Positions 51,596 to 60,654 are shown, numbered from the stretch's first letter. The stretch: 64,000 nt of DNA from Phytohabitans sp036906915 (GCF_036906915.1 NZ_JBAKHX010000004.1:1-64000), one strand, 5' to 3'. The notes: generated from the sequence alone by a model not told the origin. Translations and numbers: made by a program.

Positions 51596-54219
51596 CACTG
51601 CTCACCGACCCGCCGCCACGTGGGCGCGTCGACATCGAGCAAGGCGATCAACTTCTCCTGGCCGTCGGAGCCGATCCGCCACAGTTGCGCCCCATGCGGC
51701 AACCGCGCACTGTCTACTTTGAACTCGGCGATCACGTCGCCGCTGTCGCTGGGCGCGAACCCGTTGCCCCGGAAGGGCGGTCGCTCGATCACCCAGCCCT
51801 CCATCGCGCGCATGGCGGCCTCATTCTGGCCGCCGTACGGGATGCGGTACAGGCTCGGGCGGTGCGCGGGCCAGCGCAGCACGTACGTCTCGTCGGCATC
51901 CGGCTTGAACGGCGAACCGGCATATCCCAGCCCGAGCACGGCGTGCAGGGCCGCCGGCGTGTTCAGGTGCGCCACCTCGCCCGCCCGGTGCACGAACCCG
52001 GACACCCGGTCGTACCCGCGGTCCAGGTAGTAGTCAACCTGCGCCGGGGAGATCGTCTTCTGCATCATCGTCGGCAGCGCCGGGTCGTGGACCGCGGCTG
52101 CCCGGGCGGGCCGCGCCGCCGGCGGCGCCTGCGGCTTCGGCTCCTCCTCGGCCTCGGCGCCCAGCCCGACCTCGTCGGCCCAGCTCGCCAGCGCCACGAT
52201 CTGCGCGCCGGGCAGCTTGGCGCCCACGGGTGTGTTGGGATTGACCGCGAAGGACCACGCCGGGTCCGGCCACGCCCCTATGAGCTGCACGAACTTGACG
52301 TCGATCGTCTCGATCGTGTCGCCGAGGTGATCGCGCAGCCGCTCCATCGAGGTGAACACCACGATGTACGGCTCGCCGTCGAGGGTCTCGGTCAGCCAGG
52401 CAAAACCCGGCTCACCCGGGCGGGTGCCGTCGGCGGAGACCGGCGAGACCGGCAGCAGCACCTTGGCGAGCAGCAGCGTCGACAGGAACGAGTCGGTGCT
52501 GCCGTCGCCGGCCGCGGCGAGGAGGTTCTTTTCGACATCGTTGGCCGGTGTGAAGTTATCGACGGGCACGGGAGCGGCCACGGTGGGGACGCTGGCCGTG
52601 GTGCGGCCGGGCACGACGGGCGCGCCCCAGCCCTCAGGGCCACGCCGAGCCGCCGCTGCGCTTATCGGTCCGGTGCCGCTCGCCGCTCCGAAGCCGCCGG
52701 TCTGACCAGGAGCGCCGGCGGGCCTGTGCTCCGCCGGCCAGCCGCCGCTGGTCGCATCGGTCGCCCAGCCACCGCTCGTGCCGGCATCCGTCGGGGCCCC
52801 GGTCGCCCAGTCTGCGGGCGCGCCCGCGCTCGTCGCCGAGTCGCCGCCAGCAGGTCCAGCGTCACCTGACGGGCCAGCGCCGGTCGCCCAGTTGGTCGCC
52901 GGTGCGACGTCGGCCGACGCGGCGAAGGTGCTGGTGCCGGACGCCGAAGCCGCCTGACGGCCGGACGCGGGGCCGGTGTCGGTCGCCCACTCGGCCGCCG
53001 ATGTGGTTTCCGCGCCGGACGCCGATGCGGTCGCTCCGGCAGGTGCCGCCATGTCGCTGGCGACATCGCCGGGCGCGTTCGTGCCAGCGGCATGCGGGCT
53101 CCCGAAGCCGGCTCTCCCGCCTGCGGTGCCACCGAATCCGGCTGGCGCGGTGCCCGTGCCGGCCCAGGCCGAACCGGCGGTGTCCGAAGCACCCGCGCCA
53201 GGACCGGCCGTCGCCGCGGCTCTCGACGCCAAGCCGGCCGCGCCAGCCAGGCCAGCGCCGGCCAGGCCGGCAGCCGCCGGGGCAGCGGTAGGCGAACGCT
53301 GTGCCATCGGGCTCGGCGGCACTCCCGGAGGCGGAGGAGGAGTCGGTACGCGGCGCGGCAGGCCACTGGGGCCGATGACCGGCTCGGCGGGCCGCTCGTC
53401 GATCGCTGGTGCAGCGGCCGCCTGCGCCCCAGCCTGGCCCGTCGCCGGAGCGGCTGGCTCTGGCGTGGCATCCCACACCTCGTCCTGAGCCGCCGGAACA
53501 GCGGCTCCCGAGGCGTCCCAGGCCGCGGCTCGGCTCGGCGCCGGAGCGGCGGACTCGGGCACGGCGTCCCACGTCGCGGGCTGGTTCGCTGCTGGAAGAG
53601 CTGGATCGTGGGTGTCCCACGCGGGCTGTGCCGCCGCGGCCACGGCGGGCTCGCGCGCCGCCGGGACGGTGCCGGCTCCTGCGGCCGGAGACAGCAAGCT
53701 GGGCGCGGGTGCGCTCCCAGCCGGCCCCGGCGCCAGAAGGCTGCCAGGCACGGTGGCGGTGGCACGCGCCCGAGCCGCCGTGTCGGCGCGGTCCAGCCGG
53801 GCTCGGGCGCCGATCGTGCGCCCCGGCAGCCGCACGTCGCCCCGGGCCAACTGCGCCACGAACCACGCGGGCAGGTATCCCTCGATCGGGAGTCCCGGGT
53901 TGACCGCGAGCCACCACTCGAGGTTGGGCCACGCGGCGGCGAGGTCGTCATATGCGATCCGTCGGGCTGAGCCGGCATTGCTGGCCAGGCACGCCTGGAG
54001 CGCCACGCTGGACGTGAACGCCAGCACGTGGGTGCGTCCGCTGGTGGTCCAGGTGCCCCAGCCCATCGGCGCGCGGCCAGCCAGAGATTCCGCGGAAACC
54101 GGAAGAAACAGCTCGGTCCGCGACAAAATCCGGAAATACTGCTCTTGATCGCTCGCCCGTAGGGCGTCACGCATGGCAACCTCGGCCTCGGTGGCCGGCT
54201 CCCATTCGGTCACGGCCAC
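51595..54219 (-). CDS. SseB-domain protein with long Trp-containing low-complexity linker
   Basis: An 874-residue protein. N-terminal SseB-like domain (about 1-140: LRASDQEQYFRILSRTELFLPVS, PNLEWWLAVNPGLPIEGYL), a very long Ala/Gly/Pro/Thr-rich linker (about 150-560) with regularly placed Trp (AWDT, TWDA, EVWDATP, EWATDTG, NWATGAG, DWATGA), a second SseB domain (about 570-690) and a C-terminal globular part (about 725-874). It sits next to WXG100 genes and a small companion gene. SseB-like proteins in actinobacteria are associated with type VII secretion. Function unknown. No membrane segments. Confidence 0.75.
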   Translation of the reverse strand: MAVTEWEPATEAEVAMRDALRASDQEQYFRILSRTELFLPVSAESLAGRAPMGWGTWTTSGRTHVLAFTSSVALQACLASNAGSARRIAYDDLAAAWPNLEWWLAVNPGLPIEGYLPAWFVAQLARGDVRLPGRTIGARARLDRADTAARARATATVPGSLLAPGPAGSAPAPSLLSPAAGAGTVPAAREPAVAAAAQPAWDTHDPALPAANQPATWDAVPESAAPAPSRAAAWDASGAAVPAAQDEVWDATPEPAAPATGQAGAQAAAAPAIDERPAEPVIGPSGLPRRVPTPPPPPGVPPSPMAQRSPTAAPAAAGLAGAGLAGAAGLASRAAATAGPGAGASDTAGSAWAGTGTAPAGFGGTAGGRAGFGSPHAAGTNAPGDVASDMAAPAGATASASGAETTSAAEWATDTGPASGRQAASASGTSTFAASADVAPATNWATGAGPSGDAGPAGGDSATSAGAPADWATGAPTDAGTSGGWATDATSGGWPAEHRPAGAPGQTGGFGAASGTGPISAAAARRGPEGWGAPVVPGRTTASVPTVAAPVPVDNFTPANDVEKNLLAAAGDGSTDSFLSTLLLAKVLLPVSPVSADGTRPGEPGFAWLTETLDGEPYIVVFTSMERLRDHLGDTIETIDVKFVQLIGAWPDPAWSFAVNPNTPVGAKLPGAQIVALASWADEVGLGAEAEEEPKPQAPPAARPARAAAVHDPALPTMMQKTISPAQVDYYLDRGYDRVSGFVHRAGEVAHLNTPAALHAVLGLGYAGSPFKPDADETYVLRWPAHRPSLYRIPYGGQNEAAMRAMEGWVIERPPFRGNGFAPSDSGDVIAEFKVDSARLPHGAQLWRIGSDGQEKLIALLDVDAPTWRRVGEQ

Positions 54220-54362
54220 CTCCCTTCCACCGAACAGGCCACAGTTATCGCGTACAACCTACAAGGTAGGAACAAGATCACAATGGCTGGTGGGTATCGG
54301 TTCTCGCACTGTGGCGCGCTCTGATGCCGGACCTGAGGGTATTTCGGCGGGCTTACAGGGTC

Positions 54363-54653
54363 TCAGAATCGGCCGACCGCCTGCCGTTCGGTGCCCAGGT
54401 AATCCGCCGCCGAGTCATCGACTGCGATCTTGATGTCGCGAAGAATCGCCGCGAGGTCCTGTGAGGCCCGCCGCCACCGCGCCTGCCGTGCGTCATACCC
54501 CTGCCGGGCCTCCCCCTCCCACGTGGCGACCAACGGCGCGGCGTCGCGTTCGAGCTGCGCCAGCTGCGACTCCAGCGCGTTCAGCGCCTTTTGGATGTCG
54601 GCGCTCGCCTGGTGCAGCGCCGGGAAGTTGACGACGAGGTGGCTGTCTCCCAT
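54363..54653 (-). CDS. WXG100 family protein
   Basis: A 96-residue WXG100 protein from ATG 54653. Two helices flank the turn ATWEGEARQGYDARQARW (WEG at the hairpin). It ends in VGRF after a helix. Pairs with the next WXG100 gene to form an EsxA/EsxB-like heterodimer secreted by a type VII system. The upstream frame to 54869 is not coding. Confidence 0.85.
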   Translation of the reverse strand: MGDSHLVVNFPALHQASADIQKALNALESQLAQLERDAAPLVATWEGEARQGYDARQARWRRASQDLAAILRDIKIAVDDSAADYLGTERQAVGRF

Positions 54654-54676
54654 CGGTGCTCCTCTCCCGGGCACGC

Positions 54677-54994
54677 CTACAACGGCAGCGAGATCCCTCG
54701 GTTGGTGGCGGCGACCCGCCTGGCCGCCTGCGTGTCGGTGGCGTCGTATCCCGTACCCGACGCCCGGAGCGCCTCGGCCGTCTCCACGAGCGCCTGCTGG
54801 ATGGCCCGTTGGTCGGCCGCCCACTGAGCCTGGACCTGCTGGAAGGACCGGCCACCCGCGCCCTGCCACGCCGACTGTAGAGCCGCCAACTCGGTCAGCA
54901 GGCCGCTAAGCATCGCCTCCAGCCCTCGGCTCACCTCGTCGAACCTGGCGGCGGTCTGCCGCATGACCGCCGCATCCGCCCGCGTCTGCGTCAT
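54677..54994 (-). CDS. WXG100 family protein (partner)
   Basis: A 105-residue WXG100 protein from ATG 54994. The turn is WQG in AWQGAGGRSFQQVQAQW. The C-terminal tail (YDATDTQAARRVAA) contains a YxxxD-like signal (Y-D-A-T-D) similar to the ESX secretion signal. 23 bp separate it from the following WXG100 gene. Probably heterodimer partner and secreted. Confidence 0.85.
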   Translation of the reverse strand: MTQTRADAAVMRQTAARFDEVSRGLEAMLSGLLTELAALQSAWQGAGGRSFQQVQAQWAADQRAIQQALVETAEALRASGTGYDATDTQAARRVAATNRGISLPL

Positions 54995-55132
54995 GTGCTC
55001 ACCCGCTTCCGAGTACAGATAGGACACCACTGATTAGGACACTGACGGTAGCGATCCCGCCGCACCACCGATACCCCTTGTGGATAACCATCCGGGGCAG
55101 TCCCGGGGCCTTGCGCCGCGGTCCTAGCGTGT

Positions 55133-56152
55133 GTGGTTGATCCCTCGCGATCTTCGCGGAAGGAGAGACGACTGCGTCGACCACTGTGGACAGCGACACT
55201 GGCCCTGTCGGCCGCTCTGCTTCCGGGCGCCTGCACGGCGGCGAGGCCGCTGCCTTCGCCACCGGCGGCTGCTCCCGAGGCGCCGATGCCGATGGGTGTG
55301 GCCGAACCGACCGCCGGGGCGGCGTCCGCACCGGCGGGCCCGGCGTGCGACCCGCGCGCCAGCCTGCGACCCGCGGGCGCTCTACCCGCGCCTGACCGGT
55401 TGCCGGCGGGATCCACGATGGCCGCGATCCGGGCGCGCGGGCGACTCATCGCGGGCGTCGACCAGAACAACTACCTCTTCGGGTTCCGCGATCCGTTCAC
55501 CGGTCGGCTGGAGGGTTTCGACATCGACCTGGTCCGCGAGGTGGCCAAGGCCATCTTCGGTGATCCGGACAGGGTGCAGTTCACGGTGATCACGCAGGCC
55601 GAGCGGCTCACCGCCGTCAACGGCAAGGTCGACATAGTCGCCAACTCCATGACGATCACCTGCGCGCGGCGCGAGCAGGTCGAGTTCTCCACCAACTACC
55701 TGGACTCGGGTCAGCGCGTACTGGTGCCCGAAAGCTCGACGGCGAAGAGCATCGACGACCTGGCCGGCAAGCGGGTGTGCGCGGCGGCGAACACCACGTC
55801 GATCCAGGCCATCATCGACGCGCCCGCGCGCCCGGTCCCGGTTTCGACCATCGACTGGACCGACTGCCTGATCCTGCTCCAGCAGGGCCAGGTCGACGCC
55901 GTCTCCACGACCGACAACGTGCTCGCCGGCCTGGCCGCGCAGGATCCGACCACCAAGATCGTGGGGCCGCGGTTCACCGACGAGCCGCACGGGCTGGCCT
56001 TCGCCCGAACCGCTCCCGATTTCGTGCGCTTCGTCAACGGCATCCTCGACCGGATGCGCGCCGACGGCACCTGGACCGCCCTCTACAACCGCTGGCTGGC
56101 GGCGACGCTCGGCCCCGCCCCACCCCCGCCGGAGTCCCGGTACCGCGGCTGA
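55133..56152 (+). CDS. Family-3 solute-binding lipoprotein (glutamate-type)
   Basis: A 339-residue protein with lipobox LPGAC after a signal sequence. Then a Pro/Ala linker (about 35-85) and a family-3 periplasmic binding fold: IRARGRLIAGVDQNNYLFGFRD, EGFDIDLVREVA, ERLTAVNGKVDIVANSMTIT. It is divergent from WXG100 genes and abuts the convergent eccB gene. No permease or ATPase is nearby, so a sensing role rather than uptake may be intended. In mycobacteria, a similar GlnX/GlnH is linked to PknG signalling. Confidence 0.78.
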   Translation: MVDPSRSSRKERRLRRPLWTATLALSAALLPGACTAARPLPSPPAAAPEAPMPMGVAEPTAGAASAPAGPACDPRASLRPAGALPAPDRLPAGSTMAAIRARGRLIAGVDQNNYLFGFRDPFTGRLEGFDIDLVREVAKAIFGDPDRVQFTVITQAERLTAVNGKVDIVANSMTITCARREQVEFSTNYLDSGQRVLVPESSTAKSIDDLAGKRVCAAANTTSIQAIIDAPARPVPVSTIDWTDCLILLQQGQVDAVSTTDNVLAGLAAQDPTTKIVGPRFTDEPHGLAFARTAPDFVRFVNGILDRMRADGTWTALYNRWLAATLGPAPPPPESRYRG

Positions 56153-57430
56153 TCACAGCGGGCGCAGAGCTGCCTCGCGGGTCAGTTCGGAGGCCTTGGG
56201 CACGAGCTGCACGAAGGACGCCGGCACGCGCGTCGGCTGCGTGTCCGCGTAGCCGAGAAGCGCGCGGGTCTCTGGGTCGGTGATGGCGTGGCGGCGACCG
56301 CGATCGGTGACCAGCCACACATCGCCGCCCGCCTCGACCAGCGCACCGCGACCCGGCTCCACGACCGGGGCGGTGGGCACCCGCGTGGCGAGCCGCACCT
56401 CGGGCACGCCGTGGGCGTCCTGGACCTGTGCGCACACCGCCCCGCCCGCCGGCACGAGCGGCGGCGTCGTGGCCGGCGGTGGCGCGGCCGCCGGTGGCCG
56501 GCCGGGCACCTTGGGCAGGTCGGCGTACTCCCCTTGGGTGAGCCGCGTCGGGCGGTCCTGGTGCAGGTCGGTGAGGATCAGGTCGGCCTCGACCTGGGTG
56601 ATGGCGGCCAGCCCGCTGGCGTGCGCGACGGCGTACTGGCGCTGGCCGCCCTGGGTCACCACGACGAATACCTCGCCGACCGTGGCGCCGGGCACCGCGC
56701 GCGACGGCGAACCCTCACCCGCGATCGGTGTGCGGGCAAGGTCGGCTCCGGCCCCGAGCGCGCCGAGCACCGCGGGCGCGACCGGCACGGGCTGATGGCC
56801 TGTCCAGCCGAGCGCGGAGAGCACGAGCCCGGTGTTGCGGATGAGGTGCCGCCGGTCATGCCAAACGAGGTGGGCCGTGCCGTCGGGGTGCTCGGCGAGC
56901 AGCGCGCGGCCGGCGAGCGGTGCGCTGTCTGGCACCGGCCGCCCGACGAGCGGCACCGGCTGCTCTCGGGTTGCCGAGCAGGCCGACCACGGGCCCGTGA
57001 CCAGGTGTTCGGGGGCCGGCGGCGGGTCAGGGGCGTCGGCGATGCCGAGCGGAGCGCCGGGCGGTTCGCCGGCGAGCGCGGCACGCGGCACCAGCCTGGT
57101 CTTCGCTCCGGAGCCGGCGATCAGCAGCGCGGATGTGTAGTTGGCGACCGGGTGCAGCCGGCCGTCGCGGAAGGCGTACCGGGAGCCGGACTCCCGCTCG
57201 ACGATGACGGCACGCGGGTCGCGCCAGTCGTCCGGCTCGCTGCCCGTGATGGCCGCGTACGCCGCCACCGCGCCGAACCCGATGGTGGCGACCAGCACAC
57301 CGGCCAGCGTCGCGCCGGCCACGCGACGGAACGGCAGCCGGTCAGGGTCGGTGTCGCGTGTGACCACGGCGGCCACGACCCGTTGCACGGCGAACTGGTG
57401 GGACCGCACCTGCTCCTGCCGCGACGGCAT
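56153..57430 (-). CDS. eccB: Type VII secretion protein EccB
   Basis: A 425-residue core component of ESX systems, an inner-membrane protein with ATPase-like periplasmic part. N-terminal MPSRQEQVRSHQFAVQRVVAA is the family start, followed by one TM helix (GVLVATIGFGAVAAYAAI) and a large periplasmic domain (repeats ALLIAGSGAKTRLVPRAALAG, TGLVLSALGW, LTDRGRRHAITDPETRALLGY). Other Ecc genes (C, D, E and mycosin) are not in the window; they may lie elsewhere. No signal to separate. Confidence 0.92.
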   Translation of the reverse strand: MPSRQEQVRSHQFAVQRVVAAVVTRDTDPDRLPFRRVAGATLAGVLVATIGFGAVAAYAAITGSEPDDWRDPRAVIVERESGSRYAFRDGRLHPVANYTSALLIAGSGAKTRLVPRAALAGEPPGAPLGIADAPDPPPAPEHLVTGPWSACSATREQPVPLVGRPVPDSAPLAGRALLAEHPDGTAHLVWHDRRHLIRNTGLVLSALGWTGHQPVPVAPAVLGALGAGADLARTPIAGEGSPSRAVPGATVGEVFVVVTQGGQRQYAVAHASGLAAITQVEADLILTDLHQDRPTRLTQGEYADLPKVPGRPPAAAPPPATTPPLVPAGGAVCAQVQDAHGVPEVRLATRVPTAPVVEPGRGALVEAGGDVWLVTDRGRRHAITDPETRALLGYADTQPTRVPASFVQLVPKASELTREAALRPL

Positions 57431-57504
57431 CCCGGCAGGCTACCGCGAGAAGACATGCTAGGTGGGGGCGCGGCCGGCGCGCACGAACCCTATGATCGCC
57501 GCCT

Positions 57505-57882
57505 ATGGGAATCGTCATCCGGCTGGCCATCAGCGCCGCGGCGTTCTGGCTCGCGACCTGGATCCTGCCTGGAATCACGCTGTCGACCGACTCGATACCG
57601 AAGGCGGCCGGCACGCTGGTGGCCGTCGCGGTGATCTTCGGCGTCGTCAACGCCGTCCTGCGGCCGATCATCAAAACCGTGGGCTGCGGGTTCTACATCC
57701 TCACCCTCGGGTTGATCGCAATCGTGGTAAACGGCCTGCTCTTCCTGCTGGCGAGCTGGATCGCCGGCGAGCTCGACCTGCCGTTCCACGTCGACGACTT
57801 CTGGCCGAGCGCGGTGCTCGGCGCCCTGATCGTCGGCATAGCCAGCAGCATCCTCAACTTCGTCGTGAAGGACCGCGACTAA
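57505..57882 (+). CDS. Phage holin family IV-like membrane protein
   Basis: A 125-residue protein with four hydrophobic segments (RLAISAAAFWLATWILPGI, AAGTLVAVAVIFGVVNAVL, FYILTLGLIAIVVNGLLFLL, AVLGALIVGIASSILNFVV). It matches the small membrane protein family annotated as phage holin superfamily IV / YvlD, widespread in chromosomes and not indicating a prophage. Function unknown. Confidence 0.8.
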   Translation: MGIVIRLAISAAAFWLATWILPGITLSTDSIPKAAGTLVAVAVIFGVVNAVLRPIIKTVGCGFYILTLGLIAIVVNGLLFLLASWIAGELDLPFHVDDFWPSAVLGALIVGIASSILNFVVKDRD

Positions 57883-57908
57883 CCACCGTCCCGCGCCCGC
57901 ACCTCGTC

Positions 57909-57964
57909 GATCAAGGGCAAAGGCACGTGGTTGATCTCAGATCCGCGTGCATTTGCCCTTGATC
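57909..57964. repeat. Palindromic dispersed repeat, copy 2 (inverted)
   Basis: A 56-bp imperfect palindrome whose reverse complement agrees with 42497-42553 over nearly its whole length. Ends are GATCAAGGGCAAA and TTTGCCCTTGATC. It lies 27 bp after the holin-like gene, and before the convergent rarD gene, where it may act as a bidirectional terminator. Confidence 0.75.
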
Positions 57965-57995
57965 GATGCGGTTTCCCTTGAACGAGGGCAAGGCC

Positions 57996-58925
57996 CTACC
58001 GGGCCGCGGCGGCCTCTGGTGCCGGCATGGTCGCGCGCCGCACGGCCGCCGCGGATCGCGCCTGTCGCAGCCCATCGACGGTGAAGATCACGAGCGCCAG
58101 CCAGACCAGCGCGAAGCCGGCCAGCCGTACCGGTGGCATCGGCTCGTGGAAGACGAGCACACCGGTCGCGAACTGCAGCACCGGCCCGATGTACTGCATG
58201 ATGCCGAGGGCGGTCAGCGGAATCCGGTTGGCCGCACCGGCGAAGAGCATCAGCGGCGTCGCGGTCGCCGCGCCGGCCAGCGCCAGCGCCAGCGTGTGCC
58301 CCGCGGACACCTGGCCGAACGTCGACCCGCCCTGCCACACCAGCCAGCCGAGGTAACCGAGCGCGGGCAGCGCCAAGGCGGCCGACTCGACGAAGAACGC
58401 CTCCGCCGCCGGCAGCCCGAGCCGCTTCTTGACCAGGCTGTACGCGCTGAAGCTGGCCGCCAGGGACAGCGCGATGTACGGCAGGCGGCCGTAGTCGATC
58501 GTCAGCACGGTGACCGCGACGGCGCTGATGCCGAGCGCCGCCCAAGCCGCGGGGCGCAGGCGCTCGCGCAGGATCGTCACGCCGAGCAGCACCATGACGA
58601 GCGGCCCGATGAAGTACCCGAGCGCCGTCTCCACCACACGGTCGGAGTTGACGCCGTAGATGTACATGCCCCAGTTGACCGCGATCAGCGCGGCGGCCAG
58701 CGTGATGCCAGCCAGCAACCGTGGCCGCCGGAGCAGCGTGCCGAGGAAGCGCCAGCTACGGACGACCGTGAGCACCAACGCCACGAAGGCGACCGACCAC
58801 ACCACCCGGTGCGCGAGGATCTCCACCGGCGCCGACGGCCGGAGGAGCTTGATGTAGATCGGGAAGAAGCCCCAGATCGTGTATGCGGCAAAGGCGTACA
58901 GGTAGCCCTTGCGTAACTCGCTCAT
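57996..58925 (-). CDS. rarD: EamA/RarD-type membrane transporter
   Basis: A 309-residue protein with ten predicted membrane helices and the RarD opening (RKGYLYAFAAYTIWGFFPIYIKLL). It is in the DMT superfamily; the substrate is unknown (chloramphenicol sensitivity in E. coli). ATG 58925 overlaps the stop of the GNAT gene by four bases. Ala-rich C-terminus. Confidence 0.88.
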   Translation of the reverse strand: MSELRKGYLYAFAAYTIWGFFPIYIKLLRPSAPVEILAHRVVWSVAFVALVLTVVRSWRFLGTLLRRPRLLAGITLAAALIAVNWGMYIYGVNSDRVVETALGYFIGPLVMVLLGVTILRERLRPAAWAALGISAVAVTVLTIDYGRLPYIALSLAASFSAYSLVKKRLGLPAAEAFFVESAALALPALGYLGWLVWQGGSTFGQVSAGHTLALALAGAATATPLMLFAGAANRIPLTALGIMQYIGPVLQFATGVLVFHEPMPPVRLAGFALVWLALVIFTVDGLRQARSAAAVRRATMPAPEAAAAR

Positions 58926-59380
58926 GCGGTGTTGTCCCTGGTCGCTGGCCGCCGGTCTAGCTCCATCCAGCGGCCCGGCTCGACAATCGGGGTGAACCCC
59001 AACTTTTCGTACACGCCGTGTGCATCCAGCGTGGCCAGCAGGATGCGCCGGACGCCAGCGGCTGCCAGGTGATCCCGGACACAGCTCACCAGCCACGTCC
59101 CCAGGCCGTTGCCGCGCGCGGACCGGTCGACGTACACGTCGCAGAGCCACGCGAACGTCGCTTCGTCCGTCACGGTGCGGGCGAAGGCCACCTGCTCACC
59201 GTCGCCGGCCCGGTAGACGCCGAACACCAACGAGCCAGCGACGGCCCGCTCGACCACGTCGCGCGGCCGGTCGAGCGCCCAGTAGGCGTCGGTCGACAGC
59301 CAGCGGTGAACCCGGTCGACATCGAGGCGCGCAGGGTCGGTGGACAGTTCGTACCCGTCGCGGCGCCCGATGATCGACAC
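58922..59380 (-). CDS. GNAT family N-acetyltransferase
   Basis: A 152-residue acetyltransferase. Core acetyl-CoA motif is VDRSARGNGLGTWLVSCV (Q/RxxGxG/A), followed by ATLDAHGVYEKLGF. Starts at ATG 59380 and is coupled to rarD. Substrate unknown. Confidence 0.87.
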   Translation of the reverse strand: MSIIGRRDGYELSTDPARLDVDRVHRWLSTDAYWALDRPRDVVERAVAGSLVFGVYRAGDGEQVAFARTVTDEATFAWLCDVYVDRSARGNGLGTWLVSCVRDHLAAAGVRRILLATLDAHGVYEKLGFTPIVEPGRWMELDRRPATRDNTA

Positions 59381-59392
59381 AAGGTGAAACTA

Positions 59393-59419
59393 GCCCGAGA
59401 CCCCACTCTGGTCTCGGGC
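59393..59419. terminator. 10-bp perfect hairpin
   Basis: GCCCGAGACC (59393-59402) pairs with GGTCTCGGGC (59410-59419) around a 7-nt loop. It is 31 bp beyond the anti-sigma stop (minus strand) and 13 bp upstream of the GNAT start. It probably ends the sigma/anti-sigma transcript. Confidence 0.7.
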
Positions 59420-59449
59420 CAATTCCCAGAAGGTGGTCGGACGCCGCCG

Positions 59450-60142
59450 TTATGGGACGCGGTACTCCAGCAGTGGAGTGCCGTCCTTCTTGGTTAGGAC
59501 GATTTTGGATAGTTTGGCGCCAGAGAAGCTGGTCATGCCGGAGAGCTTCAGGTCTGCCCCCGGTGACACCGACCAGGAGCTGATCTGCTCCTCGTCACCC
59601 TCTGTGTCATACGCGATCAACCGGTACGTGTACGCCTTGTTTTCGCCGGGGTGTCCGGTGTACGAGCAGTGCATCGTCACCACGGTGCCCCATCTCGTGG
59701 TCGTCAGCCCGACCTCGGCGGTCACCGGCGCTTCGGGCGCGACGGACCGCATCGAGGCGAGTTGCACCTGCTGCGGCGTCGTGCCCGCCGGGCCGCCGTC
59801 GCGCAGGATGCCGACGCCCAGGCCGACGAAGAGCGCCAAGCAGGCGGCCGCGAGCATGGAGCCAGCCGATCGCCAGCGCCGGCTGGCCTTCTCACGTCGG
59901 CGCGAGTCCGAGACCGCGGCGAGTAGCTGGGGCATCCGCGACTCGTTCGACGGCCCGGAGGAGAGCGTCTCCAGACCGGCCGGGTCGAGCCGGCCGAGGA
60001 GCCCCGGGAGCACGGCCACGTCGCCGACCGCCTCGCGGCAGGTCGGGCAGCCGGCCAGATGCCGCTCGTACGCGGCCCGCTCCCCGGGCGACAGGGCACC
60101 GAGCACGTAGGCACCACTGTCGTATTCGTAGTCGCACCTCAT
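59450..60142 (-). CDS. Zinc-finger anti-sigma factor (RskA/RslA type)
   Basis: A 230-residue transmembrane anti-sigma factor. Zinc-binding HxxxCxxC motif is YERHLAGCPTCREA in the N-terminal cytoplasmic domain; one TM helix (MLAAACLALFVGLGVGIL); C-terminal RskA-type extracytoplasmic domain. ATG 60142 overlaps the ECF sigma stop. It holds the sigma factor inactive until cleaved. Confidence 0.87.
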   Translation of the reverse strand: MRCDYEYDSGAYVLGALSPGERAAYERHLAGCPTCREAVGDVAVLPGLLGRLDPAGLETLSSGPSNESRMPQLLAAVSDSRRREKASRRWRSAGSMLAAACLALFVGLGVGILRDGGPAGTTPQQVQLASMRSVAPEAPVTAEVGLTTTRWGTVVTMHCSYTGHPGENKAYTYRLIAYDTEGDEEQISSWSVSPGADLKLSGMTSFSGAKLSKIVLTKKDGTPLLEYRVP

Positions 60143-60654
60143 CTCGTCACCCCCATCTCCTCCAATACCAGCCGCAGCGAACGCAGCGCGTAGTGCGTAC
60201 GGGACTTGATCGTGCCCGCGGGCACGCCCAACCGGGTCGCCGCCTCGGCTACTGAACGCCCTTCGTAGAAGCACTCCACGAGCACCTCGCGGTGGGACGC
60301 GGACAACCTCCCCAGGGCCTCGGCGACGGTCCAGGCCTCTACCGCCCGGTCAGCCTCGTCCACCGCGGGCGGCGGCTCGGGCAGCTCGTCGGTGACGATC
60401 TCCCCGACCCGGGCGGAACGCCGCCGCCACGCATCGATTGCCAGGTTGCGCGCGGTGGTGAATAACCAGGCCCGTACCGAGCCACGCTGGGGATCGAGTG
60501 CTTCGGGGTGCCGCCACGCACGTAGCAGCGTCTCCTGCACAAGATCCTCGGCACGTTGCCGGTCGCCCCCCGCGAGCCGCAGGGCGTGGGCGAATAGTGC
60601 GTCGCCGTGTTCGTCCTGCAGCGCACGCAGCAATTGGGCATCCTGGTCGGTCAA
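60139..60654 (-). CDS. ECF RNA polymerase sigma factor (SigL-like)
   Basis: A 171-residue ECF sigma: region 2 EDLVQETLLRAWRHPEAL and AWLFTTARNLAIDAWRRR; region 4 LSASHREVLVECFYEGRSVAEAATRLGVPAGTIKSRTHYALRSLR in parts. The start is TTG 60654 (its sequence after is TDQDAQLLRAL), with GGGAGG about ten bases upstream. The pairing and sequence type recall SigL-RslA. It is divergent from a Tat-exported phosphatase gene, a possible target. Confidence 0.88.
   Translation of the reverse strand: MTDQDAQLLRALQDEHGDALFAHALRLAGGDRQRAEDLVQETLLRAWRHPEALDPQRGSVRAWLFTTARNLAIDAWRRRSARVGEIVTDELPEPPPAVDEADRAVEAWTVAEALGRLSASHREVLVECFYEGRSVAEAATRLGVPAGTIKSRTHYALRSLRLVLEEMGVTR

Noticed and set aside
57505..57882. 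Prophage based on the holin-like protein
   Set aside because: This membrane protein family is chromosomal and widespread; no other phage gene is near.
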